Assembly: GCA_963709875.1 (NCBI GenBank)
Contig: CAVPYB010000012.1
Span: 558,001 to 622,000, forward strand
Length of the DNA stretch: 64,000 nt
Direction of reading: 5' to 3'
DNA from: JAQBDA01 sp963709875
Lineage (GTDB): Bacteria > Chloroflexota > Anaerolineae > Anaerolineales > UBA4823
How positions within the stretch are numbered: the stretch's first letter is position 1; each line of letters begins with the position of its first letter. Under the pieces are notes generated by a model. That model was not told the origin of the DNA and made no database searches. It saw only the letters and a program-made list of their open reading frames with translations. A program made the translations under genes and the position numbers. This document shows, piece by piece, positions 1-7,971 of the stretch.

Positions 1-1
1 C

Positions 2-1057
2 ATGCTCAGCAACGACGCCGACCGGCTGGAGCGGCTGGAACAGGCACTGGAGTCGATCGACAAGGCGGTCGAGCTGAATCCCGACGACAGCGATATCCAT
101 GCCATCCGCGCTTTCGTATTGGATTGGTACGCCTCCAGCCCGCTTATCTCGGACGAACGCCGCCAGGAGCTGCTGCTGGAAGCCGAGAGTGAGGCGGTGC
201 GCGCCTATGGTCTGGACCCTGAGAACGGGCTGGCGCTGGCCTTCTACGCCGAAGTTCTGCTCGACCAGCAGAAGTGGTCGCAGGCCGAGCAGAACGCCGC
301 CAAAGCGATCTCCATCGCACCCAACTCGATGGATGCCCACCGCGTCTACGCCACCGTGCTCGAGTCGCTCGGGCAGTACCGCAGCGCCATAGAGCAGTAC
401 CTCAAAGCCGCCGAGATCAGCCCCAACCTGACCTTCCTATACGTGTACGTGGGCCGCAACTACCTCAGCCTGCGCCTGTACGATCGTGCCCTGGAGTACT
501 ACGCCAGAGCAGCGGAGATCAATAAGCAGCTCGGGGTGAAAAATCCGATCCCCAACCTGGAGATCGCCAAGACCTACTCTCAGCAGGGCGAATTCTTCAT
601 CGCCTCCCGCAACGCCGAGACTGCTCTGGGGTTCGACCCGACCAATGCCAATACATACGGGCAGCTGGGCATCATTTATATCCGCTCGCGCAACTATGAG
701 GGCGCCCAGCCGATGCTGAAATGCGCCGTGCGCGGCTGCACGGCTGAGGAGAACGAGGTCGGGGAATCGCCCGTCGAGGGGTTAGATCTCACCAACCTGA
801 CCGTGGCATACTACTACGTAGAGTACGGCACAGTGCTGGCGTTCTTGAGCCGCCCGAACCAGAACTTCTGCCCTGAGGCCCGCCAGGTGCTGAGCGAAGT
901 CCGGGCCGCCTATCCGGACGATGAGATCTTGATGAGCATCGTCGCCGACAGCGAGGGCATATGCACCCGGCTGGATAGCGGCAGCGCACCGGAAGAAGCC
1001 CCCACCTCCACCCCGGATAGGATGATGGAGGCAACCCCGGTACCTTCCAGCCCGTAG
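2..1057 (+). CDS. TPR-repeat protein, possibly 5' truncated
   Basis: The frame encodes 351 residues made of repeated helical hairpins of TPR type. Clear units run from about residue 15 (SIDKAVELNPDDSDIHA), about 75-105 (AEQNAAKAISIAPNS), 107-140 (YRSAIEQYLKAAEISPN) and 150-185, each with the small-residue and proline pattern of TPRs. No catalytic motif is visible. The last 30 residues are low-complexity Pro/Thr/Ser (PTSTPDRMMEATPVPSSP), typical of secreted or surface Chloroflexota proteins. The ATG lies one base from the window edge, so the true start, and any signal or membrane segment, may lie upstream. Role inferred: protein-protein interaction scaffold; partner unknown. Confidence 0.75.
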   Translation: MLSNDADRLERLEQALESIDKAVELNPDDSDIHAIRAFVLDWYASSPLISDERRQELLLEAESEAVRAYGLDPENGLALAFYAEVLLDQQKWSQAEQNAAKAISIAPNSMDAHRVYATVLESLGQYRSAIEQYLKAAEISPNLTFLYVYVGRNYLSLRLYDRALEYYARAAEINKQLGVKNPIPNLEIAKTYSQQGEFFIASRNAETALGFDPTNANTYGQLGIIYIRSRNYEGAQPMLKCAVRGCTAEENEVGESPVEGLDLTNLTVAYYYVEYGTVLAFLSRPNQNFCPEARQVLSEVRAAYPDDEILMSIVADSEGICTRLDSGSAPEEAPTSTPDRMMEATPVPSSP

Positions 1058-1078
1058 ACCCGCAACGATGACCGTTAC

Positions 1079-1172
1079 GTCATTGCGAACCCGGCTCACT
1101 TTGCTGGGTGAAGCAATCCTCTGACTGCACATTAGATTGCTTCAAGCCCAAAGAGCAGGCTTTCGCAATGAC
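1079..1172. repeat. Imperfect palindromic dispersed repeat (GTCATTGCG / GAAGCAATC type)
   Basis: An outer arm GTCATTGCG (1079-1087) is matched by CGCAATGAC (1164-1172), and an inner arm GAAGCAATC (1110-1118) by GATTGCTTC (1135-1143). A related sequence lies at 28470-28640. No ORF is associated, so it looks like a non-autonomous, REP/MITE-like element in the gap before groES. The rest of 1058-1261 holds nothing else I recognise. Confidence 0.6.
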
Positions 1173-1261
1173 TTCCAAGCGCCGCGTGGAAGCTCGGCTG
1201 GCGCAGCTTTTTCCAATGTGAGGGCGAATGTCAGAAATTTGTTAAAATTTGCCATTCCCTC

Positions 1262-1290
1262 TTGACTTTCATTATAAAATTAGGTATGAT
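1262..1290 (+). promoter_or_regulatory. Sigma-A promoter of groESL
   Basis: TTGACT (1262-1267), a 17-bp spacer and TATGAT (1285-1290) form a near-consensus housekeeping promoter. It ends a few bases before the CIRCE operator, so the start site falls at or inside the operator. Confidence 0.85.
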
Positions 1291-1296
1291 TCAGGC

Positions 1297-1333
1297 GCTA
1301 GTTAGCACTCTCTTTGTTTGAGTGCTAACTAGC
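1297..1333. promoter_or_regulatory. CIRCE operator (HrcA binding site)
   Basis: TTAGCACTC (1302-1310), a 9-nt spacer and GAGTGCTAA (1320-1328) match the CIRCE consensus exactly. The symmetry extends outward to 14 bp per arm (GCTAG...CTAGC). CIRCE is the known HrcA repressor site, so groESL is expected to be heat inducible through HrcA. The hrcA gene is not in this window. Confidence 0.95.
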
Positions 1334-1377
1334 CTGCATGTGGAAATCCAAAATATCATCTTTTTCAGGAGGTACGT

Positions 1378-1674
1378 ATGTCGATTAACTTAAAACCCTT
1401 GGGAAGCCGCGTGGTGGTTGAGCCTGTGGAGCAGGAAGAGATCACCGCAGGTGGCATTGTGCTGCCAGAGACCGCCAAGGAAAAACCGCAAAAAGGGACC
1501 ATCCTGGCAACAGGCCCTGGCGACCGTGATGACGACGGGAAGCGCATCCCGATGGATATTGCGGTAGGCGACATGGTTTTGTATGCCAAGTATGCCGGCA
1601 CCGAAATCAAGGTCGAAGGCAAAAAACTGCTGATTCTGAAAGAAAGCGACATTCTGGCAATCGTCGAAAACTAA
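1378..1674 (+). CDS. groES: Co-chaperonin GroES
   Basis: A 98-residue protein of normal GroES length. It begins with the family pattern LKPLGSRVVVEPVEQEE and contains TAGGIVLPETAKEKPQKG, the mobile-loop region that contacts GroEL, and ends with KKLLILKESDILAIVEN. It caps the GroEL ring during ATP-driven folding in the cytoplasm. AGGAGG at 1367-1372 sits at good distance from the ATG. It is followed after 29 bp by groEL, forming the classic two-gene operon under the sigma-A promoter and CIRCE operator upstream. Nothing unusual is seen. Confidence 0.98.
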   Translation: MSINLKPLGSRVVVEPVEQEEITAGGIVLPETAKEKPQKGTILATGPGDRDDDGKRIPMDIAVGDMVLYAKYAGTEIKVEGKKLLILKESDILAIVEN

Positions 1675-1703
1675 TTTTGAAATAAACATAAAGGAGTACA
1701 TCT

Positions 1704-3335
1704 ATGGCAGCCAAACAACTGGTATTTTCTGAGGAAGCACGCCGCCGACTGCAGCGCGGCATGGACATTCTGGCATCCGCGGTGGTGACCACGCTCGGTC
1801 CGAAAGGCCGCAACGTTGCAATAGACCGCAAGTTCGGTTCCCCCACCATCACCCACGACGGCGTGACAGTCGCAAAAGAGATCGAACTGGAAGACCCATT
1901 CGAGAACATGGGCGCCCAGCTTCTCAAAGAAGCCGCTACCAAGACCAACGACATCGCCGGTGACGGCACCACCACTTCTACCGTCCTGGCGCACTCGATC
2001 GTCTCCGAGGGCATGAAGAACCTTGCCGCCGGTGCCAACCCCATGCTGCTCAAGCGCGGCATCGAGGCAGCCACCAAGGCAGTCACCGATGAGATCAAAG
2101 CCCAGGCGATTGAGATCACTACCAAAGAAGAAATCGCAAACGTAGCATCCATCTCCGCTCAGGACCGCATCATCGGTGAGCTGATCGCCGAAGTCATGGA
2201 CAAAGTCGGTAAAGACGGCGTCATCACTGTGGAAGAGTCCAAGGGTCTGGAGTTCGAGACCGAGTATGTCGAGGGTATGCAGTTCGACCGCGGTTACATC
2301 TCACCCTACTTCATCACCGACCCCGAGCACATGGAAGCCAACATCGAAGAACCATACGTGCTCATTCATGACAAGAAGATCTCCGCCGCAACCGATATCG
2401 TCCCCATCCTGGAGAAACTGGTCCAGGTCGGCAAGCGCGAGCTGGTGATCATCGCCGAGGATATCGATGGTGAGGCACTGGCGACCCTGGTGCTCAACAA
2501 GCTGCGCGGCATGCTCAACGTGCTGGCAGTCAAAGCGCCCGGATTCGGCGACCGCCGTAAAGCCATGCTGCAGGATATCGCAGTGCTGACCGGTGCAGAA
2601 GTGATTTCTGAAGAGACCGGTCGCAAGCTCGAGTCCGTCGTGCTCAGCGACCTGGGCCGCGCCGAGAAGATCGTCTCCACCAAGGATGACACCACCGTCA
2701 TCGGCGGCAAAGGCGAGACGGCGCAGATCAAAGGCCGTATCGAGCAGATCCGCATCGAGATCGACAAGAGCACCAGCGATTACGACCGCGAGAAGCTCCA
2801 GGAGCGCCTGGCCAAGCTTTCCGGCGGCGTCGCCATCATCCGTGTTGGCGCAGCCACCGAGACCGAGCTGAAAGAGAAGAAGCACCGTGTAGAAGATGCT
2901 CTCTCCGCCACACGTGCCGCAGTCGAAGAGGGGATCGTCCCCGGTGGTGGCGTTGCATTGATCAATGCCATGGGCGCACTGGATGGCATTAAGATGGATC
3001 ACGAAGACGCCCAGATCGGCGTCAATATCGTGCGCAAATCCCTGGAAGTTCCGCTACGCAAGATCGCAGAGAACGCCGGCAAGGACGGCTCCGTGATCCT
3101 GGAGAACGTGCGCCGCGCTCAGAAAGAGAAGAAGAACAAGAAGCTCGGCTTCAATGTCATCTCCGAGGCATACCTGGATATGGTTAAAGACGGCGTGATC
3201 GACCCCGCCAAGGTTACCCGCGGCGCTCTGGAGAACGCCACTTCCATCGCAGCTATGATCCTGACCACCGAGGCCCTGATCACCGAGCTACCCGAGAAGG
3301 ACAAGCCGGCTCCCCCGCCGATGCCGGATTATTAG
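1704..3335 (+). CDS. groEL: Chaperonin GroEL
   Basis: A 543-residue Hsp60 chaperonin of full length. Typical blocks include LGPKGRNVAIDRKFGSPTI and the ATP-site GDGTTTSTVLA (about residues 30-95), and VEEGIVPGGGVALI near residue 410. It forms the double-ring folding chamber that works with GroES. AAGGAG at 1691-1696 provides the ribosome site. One departure: the C-terminus ends EKDKPAPPPMPDY instead of the Gly-Gly-Met tail common in GroELs, a variation seen in some lineages. A strong intrinsic terminator follows at 3398-3435. Confidence 0.98.
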   Translation: MAAKQLVFSEEARRRLQRGMDILASAVVTTLGPKGRNVAIDRKFGSPTITHDGVTVAKEIELEDPFENMGAQLLKEAATKTNDIAGDGTTTSTVLAHSIVSEGMKNLAAGANPMLLKRGIEAATKAVTDEIKAQAIEITTKEEIANVASISAQDRIIGELIAEVMDKVGKDGVITVEESKGLEFETEYVEGMQFDRGYISPYFITDPEHMEANIEEPYVLIHDKKISAATDIVPILEKLVQVGKRELVIIAEDIDGEALATLVLNKLRGMLNVLAVKAPGFGDRRKAMLQDIAVLTGAEVISEETGRKLESVVLSDLGRAEKIVSTKDDTTVIGGKGETAQIKGRIEQIRIEIDKSTSDYDREKLQERLAKLSGGVAIIRVGAATETELKEKKHRVEDALSATRAAVEEGIVPGGGVALINAMGALDGIKMDHEDAQIGVNIVRKSLEVPLRKIAENAGKDGSVILENVRRAQKEKKNKKLGFNVISEAYLDMVKDGVIDPAKVTRGALENATSIAAMILTTEALITELPEKDKPAPPPMPDY

Positions 3336-3397
3336 AATCGGCAGCTTCGTAGATAGGGAGCTGCTATCCCCTAACTGCGTGAGCACGAGAATGATGC

Positions 3398-3435
3398 AAA
3401 AGCGAGGCACAGTGCGTCTGTGCCTCGCTTTTTAT
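3398..3435 (+). terminator. Intrinsic terminator after groEL
   Basis: The stem AGCGAGGCACAG pairs with CTGTGCCTCGCT around a TGCGT loop and is followed by a run of T residues (TTTTTATTG). It ends the groESL transcript. Confidence 0.9.
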
Positions 3436-3465
3436 TGTCCCGTCCGGTCTATTACGGCAGCTTTA

Positions 3466-3924
3466 TCAATTTCCGCCTATAAAATCCTCCAAGAGCATCA
3501 CTGCGAACTTGTCCCGCAGCCGCTCGAAGTGCCGGTCATTTGTTATGAACAAATCGGCACCACCGAGCTGGCAGGCGGCGAGTTGTAGCGCGTCTGGAGG
3601 GCGGATATGAAATTCTGCACGCAGCCGTGCTGCCTGGCGGATAACGTCCCGGTCAAGGTCTATGATCATCAGGTTTGGGAAATTAACCAGCAGCGTTTCG
3701 TATTTCCTGGCAATATAATCCTTGTCTAACGAGAATGGCCTGACGATAATCTCCATCAAACTGATCGTCGAGGTTACTCCAACTCTTTCTCCCGCCTCAA
3801 TACCCATGAGCACAGCGGTAGTCAGCGGGAGGTAGGTTGGATGCTCTTCGAAGTGATAGATGAAGATTGCAGTATCTAATCCGACTGTCGAAGATGTTCT
3901 CAGTCGTTTTGAGAGTCGGTCCAC
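3466..3924 (-). CDS. PIN-domain toxin (VapC-like)
   Basis: The product carries the PIN nuclease acidic set: LDTAIFIY with the first Asp, a central Glu in LMEIIV, Asp in PDALQLAA and Asp in FITNDRHF, spread over about 130 residues. PIN toxins are Mg-dependent endoribonucleases that cut tRNA, rRNA or mRNA. It lies directly downstream of an AbrB-type antitoxin gene on the same strand. No ATG occurs near the domain start. A GTG at 3924 gives 152 residues and a 25-bp overlap with the antitoxin gene; a CTG at 3903 is an alternative. The open frame extends further upstream, but that part would lie inside the antitoxin gene. Confidence 0.8.
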   Translation of the reverse strand: MDRLSKRLRTSSTVGLDTAIFIYHFEEHPTYLPLTTAVLMGIEAGERVGVTSTISLMEIIVRPFSLDKDYIARKYETLLVNFPNLMIIDLDRDVIRQAARLRAEFHIRPPDALQLAACQLGGADLFITNDRHFERLRDKFAVMLLEDFIGGN

Positions 3925-4157
3925 GCGCTGCGTTCCTGATTGATATATTCCTGGGCAATCAATCCATCCCATATCTCTTTGTGCAGACCGGACAAAACCT
4001 GAGTGTAATTCTCTGGCTCTGGTACCAAGACCAGGATACCATCCTGGCTGTCCACCAGCAAGCGGTCTCCGCTGTTGATATTCAGAAGATGGCGTGCGGC
4101 CGCAGGCACCGAGATCTGGTAGCGCTTGCTGACCTTTACAGATGACACAATAGCCAT
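3900..4157 (-). CDS. AbrB/MazE-type antitoxin
   Basis: An 85-residue protein starting MAIVSSVKVSKRYQISVP, the swapped-hairpin AbrB DNA-binding fold (residues 1-45, including VPAAARHLLNINSGDRLLV). The C-terminal half is the probable toxin-neutralising segment. The start at 4157 is preferred over upstream ATGs in the same frame because GGAGGA precedes it and because the upstream extension runs through the operator. It precedes and overlaps the PIN toxin gene, the usual antitoxin-first order. Confidence 0.8.
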   Translation of the reverse strand: MAIVSSVKVSKRYQISVPAAARHLLNINSGDRLLVDSQDGILVLVPEPENYTQVLSGLHKEIWDGLIAQEYINQERSAWTDSQND

Positions 4158-4171
4158 AAATTCCTCCGACT

Positions 4172-4206
4172 TGCTAAGCAAATAACAGAATTTGCTTAGC
4201 ATTATA
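4172..4206 (-). promoter_or_regulatory. Autoregulatory operator and -10 box of the PIN/AbrB module
   Basis: A perfect 11-bp inverted repeat, TGCTAAGCAAA (4172-4182) and TTTGCTTAGCA (4191-4201), separated by 8 bp. A leftward -10 box TATAAT occupies 4206-4201 and abuts the operator. Binding of the antitoxin (alone or with toxin) would block transcription, the standard autoregulation of such modules. Confidence 0.7.
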
Positions 4207-4263
4207 ACATCCCTGAATGATTTGGGGAAGGGAATTTAGAGACACAGCTCGATGCTCAAAACT

Positions 4264-4292
4264 TTGACAAAATATCCCTTCCGTGCTAAAAT
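4264..4292 (+). promoter_or_regulatory. Consensus sigma-A promoter for the 4299-4482 RNA
   Basis: TTGACA (4264-4269), a 17-bp spacer and TAAAAT (4287-4292). The near-perfect match indicates strong constitutive transcription. No ORF starts within the next 180 bases. Confidence 0.8.
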
Positions 4293-4298
4293 CCGCTC

Positions 4299-4482
4299 TG
4301 GTCAGTAAGAATAACTGTGGTGGATATATAGCACTGAGAGATTGAACGGCCAGCGAACCGGCCCGACTGCGTTACCGTGAACCCAAGCCATTTATGGGAG
4401 TTAATATACCCAAAAAAGTGTGTGGAAATTCGATTATGTAACTGCGTGCCCCGGCCTGTATGAACTTGTCGGGGCATTTTGA
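4299..4482 (+). ncRNA. Structured non-coding RNA, candidate 6S RNA
   Basis: A segment of about 184 nt is bounded by the promoter at 4264-4292 and an intrinsic terminator (TGCCCCG 4447-4453, CGGGGCA 4470-4476, then TTTT). No open frame with a ribosome site is present. The ends pair with each other: CAGU...AUAA near 4303-4314 with UUAU...ACUG near 4434-4444, then an asymmetric bubble, then GG(A)UAUAU pairs with AUAUACC, and the interior has further hairpins (GGCC...GGCC). A long rod with a central bubble and a length near 180 nt is the architecture of 6S RNA, the RNA polymerase mimic. Sequence identity to a known 6S family was not tested, so the name is an inference. Confidence 0.45.
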
Positions 4483-4495
4483 TTAAGGATTAGAC

Positions 4496-4542
4496 GTTAC
4501 GCAGCAGGTGGGAAGGTTATACCCTCCCTCGAACTGCGTAAC
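4496..4542 (+). promoter_or_regulatory. Leader hairpin upstream of rnj
   Basis: GTTACGCAG (4496-4504) and CTGCGTAAC (4534-4542) form a perfect 9-bp stem enclosing a second GGGAAGG/CCCTCCC element. It ends 27 bp before the RNase J start codon and is not followed by a T run, so it looks like a leader structure and not a terminator. A role in control of RNase J is only a guess. Confidence 0.45.
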
Positions 4543-4569
4543 ATCAGTATAGATTATAGAAGGAAGATT

Positions 4570-6213
4570 ATGAGCAACAAAAAATTTAGAATTATTCCCC
4601 TGGGAGGACTCGGGGAGATCGGTAAGAACATGATGGTCTACGAATACGGCGAAAATATCCTCGTCGTGGACAGCGGACTGATGTTCCCCGAGAATGACAT
4701 GCTGGGGATCGACTATATCATCCCCGATTTCCAATATTTGCTGGACAACCGGCATAAGGTCCGCGGCGTGGTCGTCACCCACGGGCACGAAGACCATACC
4801 GGCGCCATCAACCACCTGATGGAGCAGATCAACGTACCAGTGTATGCTACCCCGCTGACCCGCGGGCTGCTGGAGGTGAAGCTCTCGCGCGGCGGGCTGC
4901 TGAGCCAGGTGCAGCTCAACACCGTAGAAGCGGGCGATACCATCCAGATCGGCCCGTTCAAAGTGGAGCTGTTCCACGTTTGCCACTCCATCCCGGATGG
5001 CGTAGGGCTGGGCATCACCACCCCGGCCGGGCTGGTCGTCCACACCGGTGATTACAAATTCGACCACACCCCGGTCGACAACTGGCCGACGGATTACGCA
5101 AGCCTGGCAGATTTTGCCGGGCGTGGCGTGCTGGCTCTGCTGGCAGACTCCACCAACGCCGACAAGCCCGGCTGGACGCCTTCCGAACGCGTGATCGACC
5201 CGGCATTCGACGACGTGTTCCGCAATGCCTCTGGGCGTGTGATCATCGCCAGCTTTGCTTCGCTGATCTCGCGCATGCAGCAGGTCGCCAATGCCTCCAT
5301 CCGTCACAAGCGTAAATTGGCTTTTGCGGGGACAAGCATGGTAGAGAACGCTAAAATGGCGCGCAATCTGGGCTACCTGGAAATCCCCGATGACGTGCTG
5401 GTCAACATTGACCAGGCGCTGAAGATGAAGCCCCGTGAAGTGACCTTGATGACCACCGGCACTCAGGGGGAGCCAACCTCCGTCATGGGTCGCCTGTCCA
5501 CCGGTACCAACCGCCAGTTCGACGTCATCCCTGGAGATACCATCGTTCTTTCCTCCCACCCCATCCCGGGCAACGAGGAAGGAGTCAGCCGCACTATCAA
5601 CCGCCTCTTCCGCCGCGGCGCCAACGTGATTTACGAAGACATCGCCCCGGTGCACGTCTCCGGGCACGCCAAGCAGGAAGAGATGAAGCTGATGCTGCAC
5701 TTGGTGAAGCCGGAATACTTCATCCCCATCCACGGAGAGCTGCGGCACCTGAAGCAGCACGCCGTACTGGCTCAGGAGGTGGGCCTGCCTGCCGAGAATA
5801 TCGCCGTGGTCGAGAATGGAGAGATCGTCGAGTTCGAGGACGGGGAAATGCGTGTCACCGGTCGTGTCCCTGGCGGCTACGTCTTCGTGGATGGCGCCGG
5901 TGTCGGCGAGATCGGACCGACCGTGATGCGCGAGCGGGAGATCCTTTCCCGCGACGGTTTCGTGCTGGTCAACCTGAGCCTGGACCGCAATACCTGCCGC
6001 CTGGCGGAAGAGCCCGAGTTCATCACACGTGGCTTCGTTTACTCGAAGGAAGCTGATGAACTGTTCGACGCAGCCCGGAAGCTGGTCGTGCAGACCGTCG
6101 ACTGCACCAGCAACGGCAGGATGCAGAACGATCTCGAACAGACCTTGAAATCATTCTTCTACAGCAGGACCAAACGCCGCCCGATGGTGTTTGTCACCCT
6201 CAGTCAGAAATGA
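4570..6213 (+). CDS. rnj: Ribonuclease J
   Basis: A 547-residue metallo-beta-lactamase/beta-CASP nuclease of normal RNase J length. It starts FRIIPLGGLGEIGKNMMVYE, has the zinc motif THGHEDH (about residues 73-79), CHSIPDG and TGDYKFD in the first lobe, the beta-CASP motif HVSGHAKQEE and PIHGEL near 395, and a C-terminal oligomerisation domain. RNase J is an endo- and 5'-exoribonuclease that handles mRNA decay and rRNA maturation in bacteria lacking the RNase E system. GAAGGAAG precedes the ATG. It stands alone between a structured leader and a bidirectional terminator. Confidence 0.95.
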   Translation: MSNKKFRIIPLGGLGEIGKNMMVYEYGENILVVDSGLMFPENDMLGIDYIIPDFQYLLDNRHKVRGVVVTHGHEDHTGAINHLMEQINVPVYATPLTRGLLEVKLSRGGLLSQVQLNTVEAGDTIQIGPFKVELFHVCHSIPDGVGLGITTPAGLVVHTGDYKFDHTPVDNWPTDYASLADFAGRGVLALLADSTNADKPGWTPSERVIDPAFDDVFRNASGRVIIASFASLISRMQQVANASIRHKRKLAFAGTSMVENAKMARNLGYLEIPDDVLVNIDQALKMKPREVTLMTTGTQGEPTSVMGRLSTGTNRQFDVIPGDTIVLSSHPIPGNEEGVSRTINRLFRRGANVIYEDIAPVHVSGHAKQEEMKLMLHLVKPEYFIPIHGELRHLKQHAVLAQEVGLPAENIAVVENGEIVEFEDGEMRVTGRVPGGYVFVDGAGVGEIGPTVMREREILSRDGFVLVNLSLDRNTCRLAEEPEFITRGFVYSKEADELFDAARKLVVQTVDCTSNGRMQNDLEQTLKSFFYSRTKRRPMVFVTLSQK

Positions 6214-6229
6214 ACCTTTAGCATATCAA

Positions 6230-6270
6230 CTGGGCTGCTATTCTGCGACGCAGGATAGCAGCCCAGTTAT
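6230..6270. terminator. Bidirectional terminator between rnj and pcm
   Basis: CTGGGCTGCTAT (6230-6241) and ATAGCAGCCCAG (6255-6266) form a perfect 12-bp stem, followed by TTATTT on the + strand. It sits between two convergent genes and could stop both transcripts. Confidence 0.8.
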
Positions 6271-6936
6271 TTAATATCCCCAGTCGTTCTCCCAGCCATA
6301 CCGGCCGCGCAAGGGGACGAAAGCAACCGCCACCAGCACATCCTTGCTGAATTCCGCACCCTTGCGCCGCCATTTCTCCAGGTACTGCCCCAGCCGTCCA
6401 CCCACCGGGATGACCAGGCAGCCGCCATCGACAAGCTGCTGCAGCAGCCCTGGCGGCACGTCGGGAGCCGCCGCGGTGACCAGGATGGCATCGTATGGGG
6501 CGTGCACCTCCAGACCGACCGAACCATCCCCGGTGTGTACCTGCACGTTCTCCAGCTCCAGTGCGTGCAGCACCTGGCGCGCCTCATCCGCCAGCGAGGC
6601 ATCCCGCTCGATGCTGTGTACTTCCTGAGCCAGCTGAGATAGGACTGCCGCCTGGTAGCCGGAGCCGGTGCCGACCTCGAGCACTTTCTCTTTCCCTTTT
6701 AGTTCCAGCAGCTGGGTCATCAGCGCCACGATATAGGGCTGCGAGATGGTCTGCCCGCTGCCGATGGGCAGCGGCCCGTCACTGTATGCCAGGTGGCGGT
6801 GTTCGGTCGGGACGAAAAGATGCCGCGGCACATTACGCATGGCCTCCAATACCCGCGCCTCGCGGATATCGCGCTTGTGGAGCTGTTCATCTACCATGCG
6901 CAGTCGCTCAGCGGTGTAGCGGGTCTCCTCGTCCAT
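6271..6936 (-). CDS. pcm: Protein-L-isoaspartate O-methyltransferase
   Basis: A 221-residue enzyme that methylates L-isoaspartyl residues of damaged proteins using S-adenosylmethionine, starting their repair in the cytosol. Family motifs are all present: VPRHLFVP, the substrate-loop pattern GSGQTISQPYIVALM, the SAM site VLEVGTGSGYQAAVLS (about residues 84-100), and DAILVTAAAPDVP. Length and order match the family. It is the last gene of a leftward run, 9 bp after the LLM oxidoreductase gene, and ends at the terminator shared with rnj. Confidence 0.95.
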   Translation of the reverse strand: MDEETRYTAERLRMVDEQLHKRDIREARVLEAMRNVPRHLFVPTEHRHLAYSDGPLPIGSGQTISQPYIVALMTQLLELKGKEKVLEVGTGSGYQAAVLSQLAQEVHSIERDASLADEARQVLHALELENVQVHTGDGSVGLEVHAPYDAILVTAAAPDVPPGLLQQLVDGGCLVIPVGGRLGQYLEKWRRKGAEFSKDVLVAVAFVPLRGRYGWENDWGY

Positions 6937-6945
6937 GCTCTTCTT

Positions 6946-7971
6946 TCAGATAAAGGCTCTCAGCAGGTGCCGCCAGAAATCATCTCGCTTCGCCGGGATA
7001 TAGGGCAGGTACAGCCCCAGGCGGTCGGCCACCTCCGAGTAGCGCTCTTTCAAGGCCTCAGGCAGCTCGGCCGGGCTGGCCACCACGGCGAAGGTCTCCA
7101 ACATCCCCTGGTCGATCAGCGCCGGCATGTCGCCCCACTGGCCGCGCTTCGCCAGCGCAGAGAGCTGCACGGCGATATCCTCCCAGCCGTGCAGCGCCAT
7201 CACCGCCCGGTAGGAGGGCGTCGAGGCGTAGAAGGCGATCTGGGAGCGCACAAAAAGATCCTCCTCCGGTGAGGTGACCACGAATGCCGAGACAGAGACC
7301 TGGACATCGTCTCGCTTCCGACCGGACTGCTGTGCCCCCTCTTCGATAGCTGGCAGCAGGACCTGCTGCAGGTAAGCCGGGGAGTGGAAGGGGTGCACCT
7401 GGAAGCCATCCGCAGCTTCGCCCGCCAGGCGCGCCAGCCCGGTGTTGACCCCGGCGATGAAGATCGGGATCCGCGGGTGCTCGATGCGCCCGGGGTCGAA
7501 GAAGGGCGACATCAGGGTAAGCTTGTAATACTCGCCCCGGAAGTCCAGCTTCTCCCCATTCTGCCAGGCGCTCCAGAAGGCGCGCACTGCGGTGATCTGC
7601 TCGCGCAGCTTGCCCACCACAGAGTCGGGCCAGGGCATGCCGAAGCGCCGCTCGATATGCGCCTTCACCTGCGTGCCCAGCCCGAGGATGAAGCGCCCTC
7701 CGGATGCCTGCGCCAGGTCCCAGGCGGTGTATGCCAGCGTCGCCGGGCTGCGCGCGAAGGCGATCGCCACCGCCGTGCCGAAGCGCAGCCGCTGCGTGTG
7801 CTCGGCGATCAGCGCACCTGGCAGGAAGGGATCATGGACCGTCTCGGATGACCAGACTGCGTCGAAACCGAGCGCTTCCGCCGCCGTTGCGATGGCAGGC
7901 ACTTCCTTCAGCGGCACCGGGGGTAAGGTGGCATCTAAGTAGAGATCCTTCCCAGGCATTATCATCTCCAA
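6946..7971 (-). CDS. LLM-class F420-dependent oxidoreductase (TIGR03617-like)
   Basis: A 341-residue protein with the luciferase-like TIM barrel: AAEALGFDAVWSSETVHDPF, TAVAIAFARSPATLAYTAWDLA, GGRFILGLGTQVKAHIERRF and FIAGVNTGLARLAGEAADGF. These blocks match the subfamily of F420-dependent oxidoreductases abundant in Actinobacteria and Chloroflexota, whose substrates are mostly unknown. The motif GLGTQVKAHIERRFGMPW is typical of that subfamily as I recall it. It overlaps the upstream hicA gene by 10 bp. An internal start at residue 5 (MPGKDLYLDATLPP) would remove this overlap and is plausible. Confidence 0.8.
   Translation of the reverse strand: MEMIMPGKDLYLDATLPPVPLKEVPAIATAAEALGFDAVWSSETVHDPFLPGALIAEHTQRLRFGTAVAIAFARSPATLAYTAWDLAQASGGRFILGLGTQVKAHIERRFGMPWPDSVVGKLREQITAVRAFWSAWQNGEKLDFRGEYYKLTLMSPFFDPGRIEHPRIPIFIAGVNTGLARLAGEAADGFQVHPFHSPAYLQQVLLPAIEEGAQQSGRKRDDVQVSVSAFVVTSPEEDLFVRSQIAFYASTPSYRAVMALHGWEDIAVQLSALAKRGQWGDMPALIDQGMLETFAVVASPAELPEALKERYSEVADRLGLYLPYIPAKRDDFWRHLLRAFI

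Noticed and set aside
4483..5760. Leftward open frame of 425 codons opposite rnj
   Set aside because: Antisense shadow of RNase J; repetitive histidine/valine/aspartate content, no ribosome site and no family resemblance.
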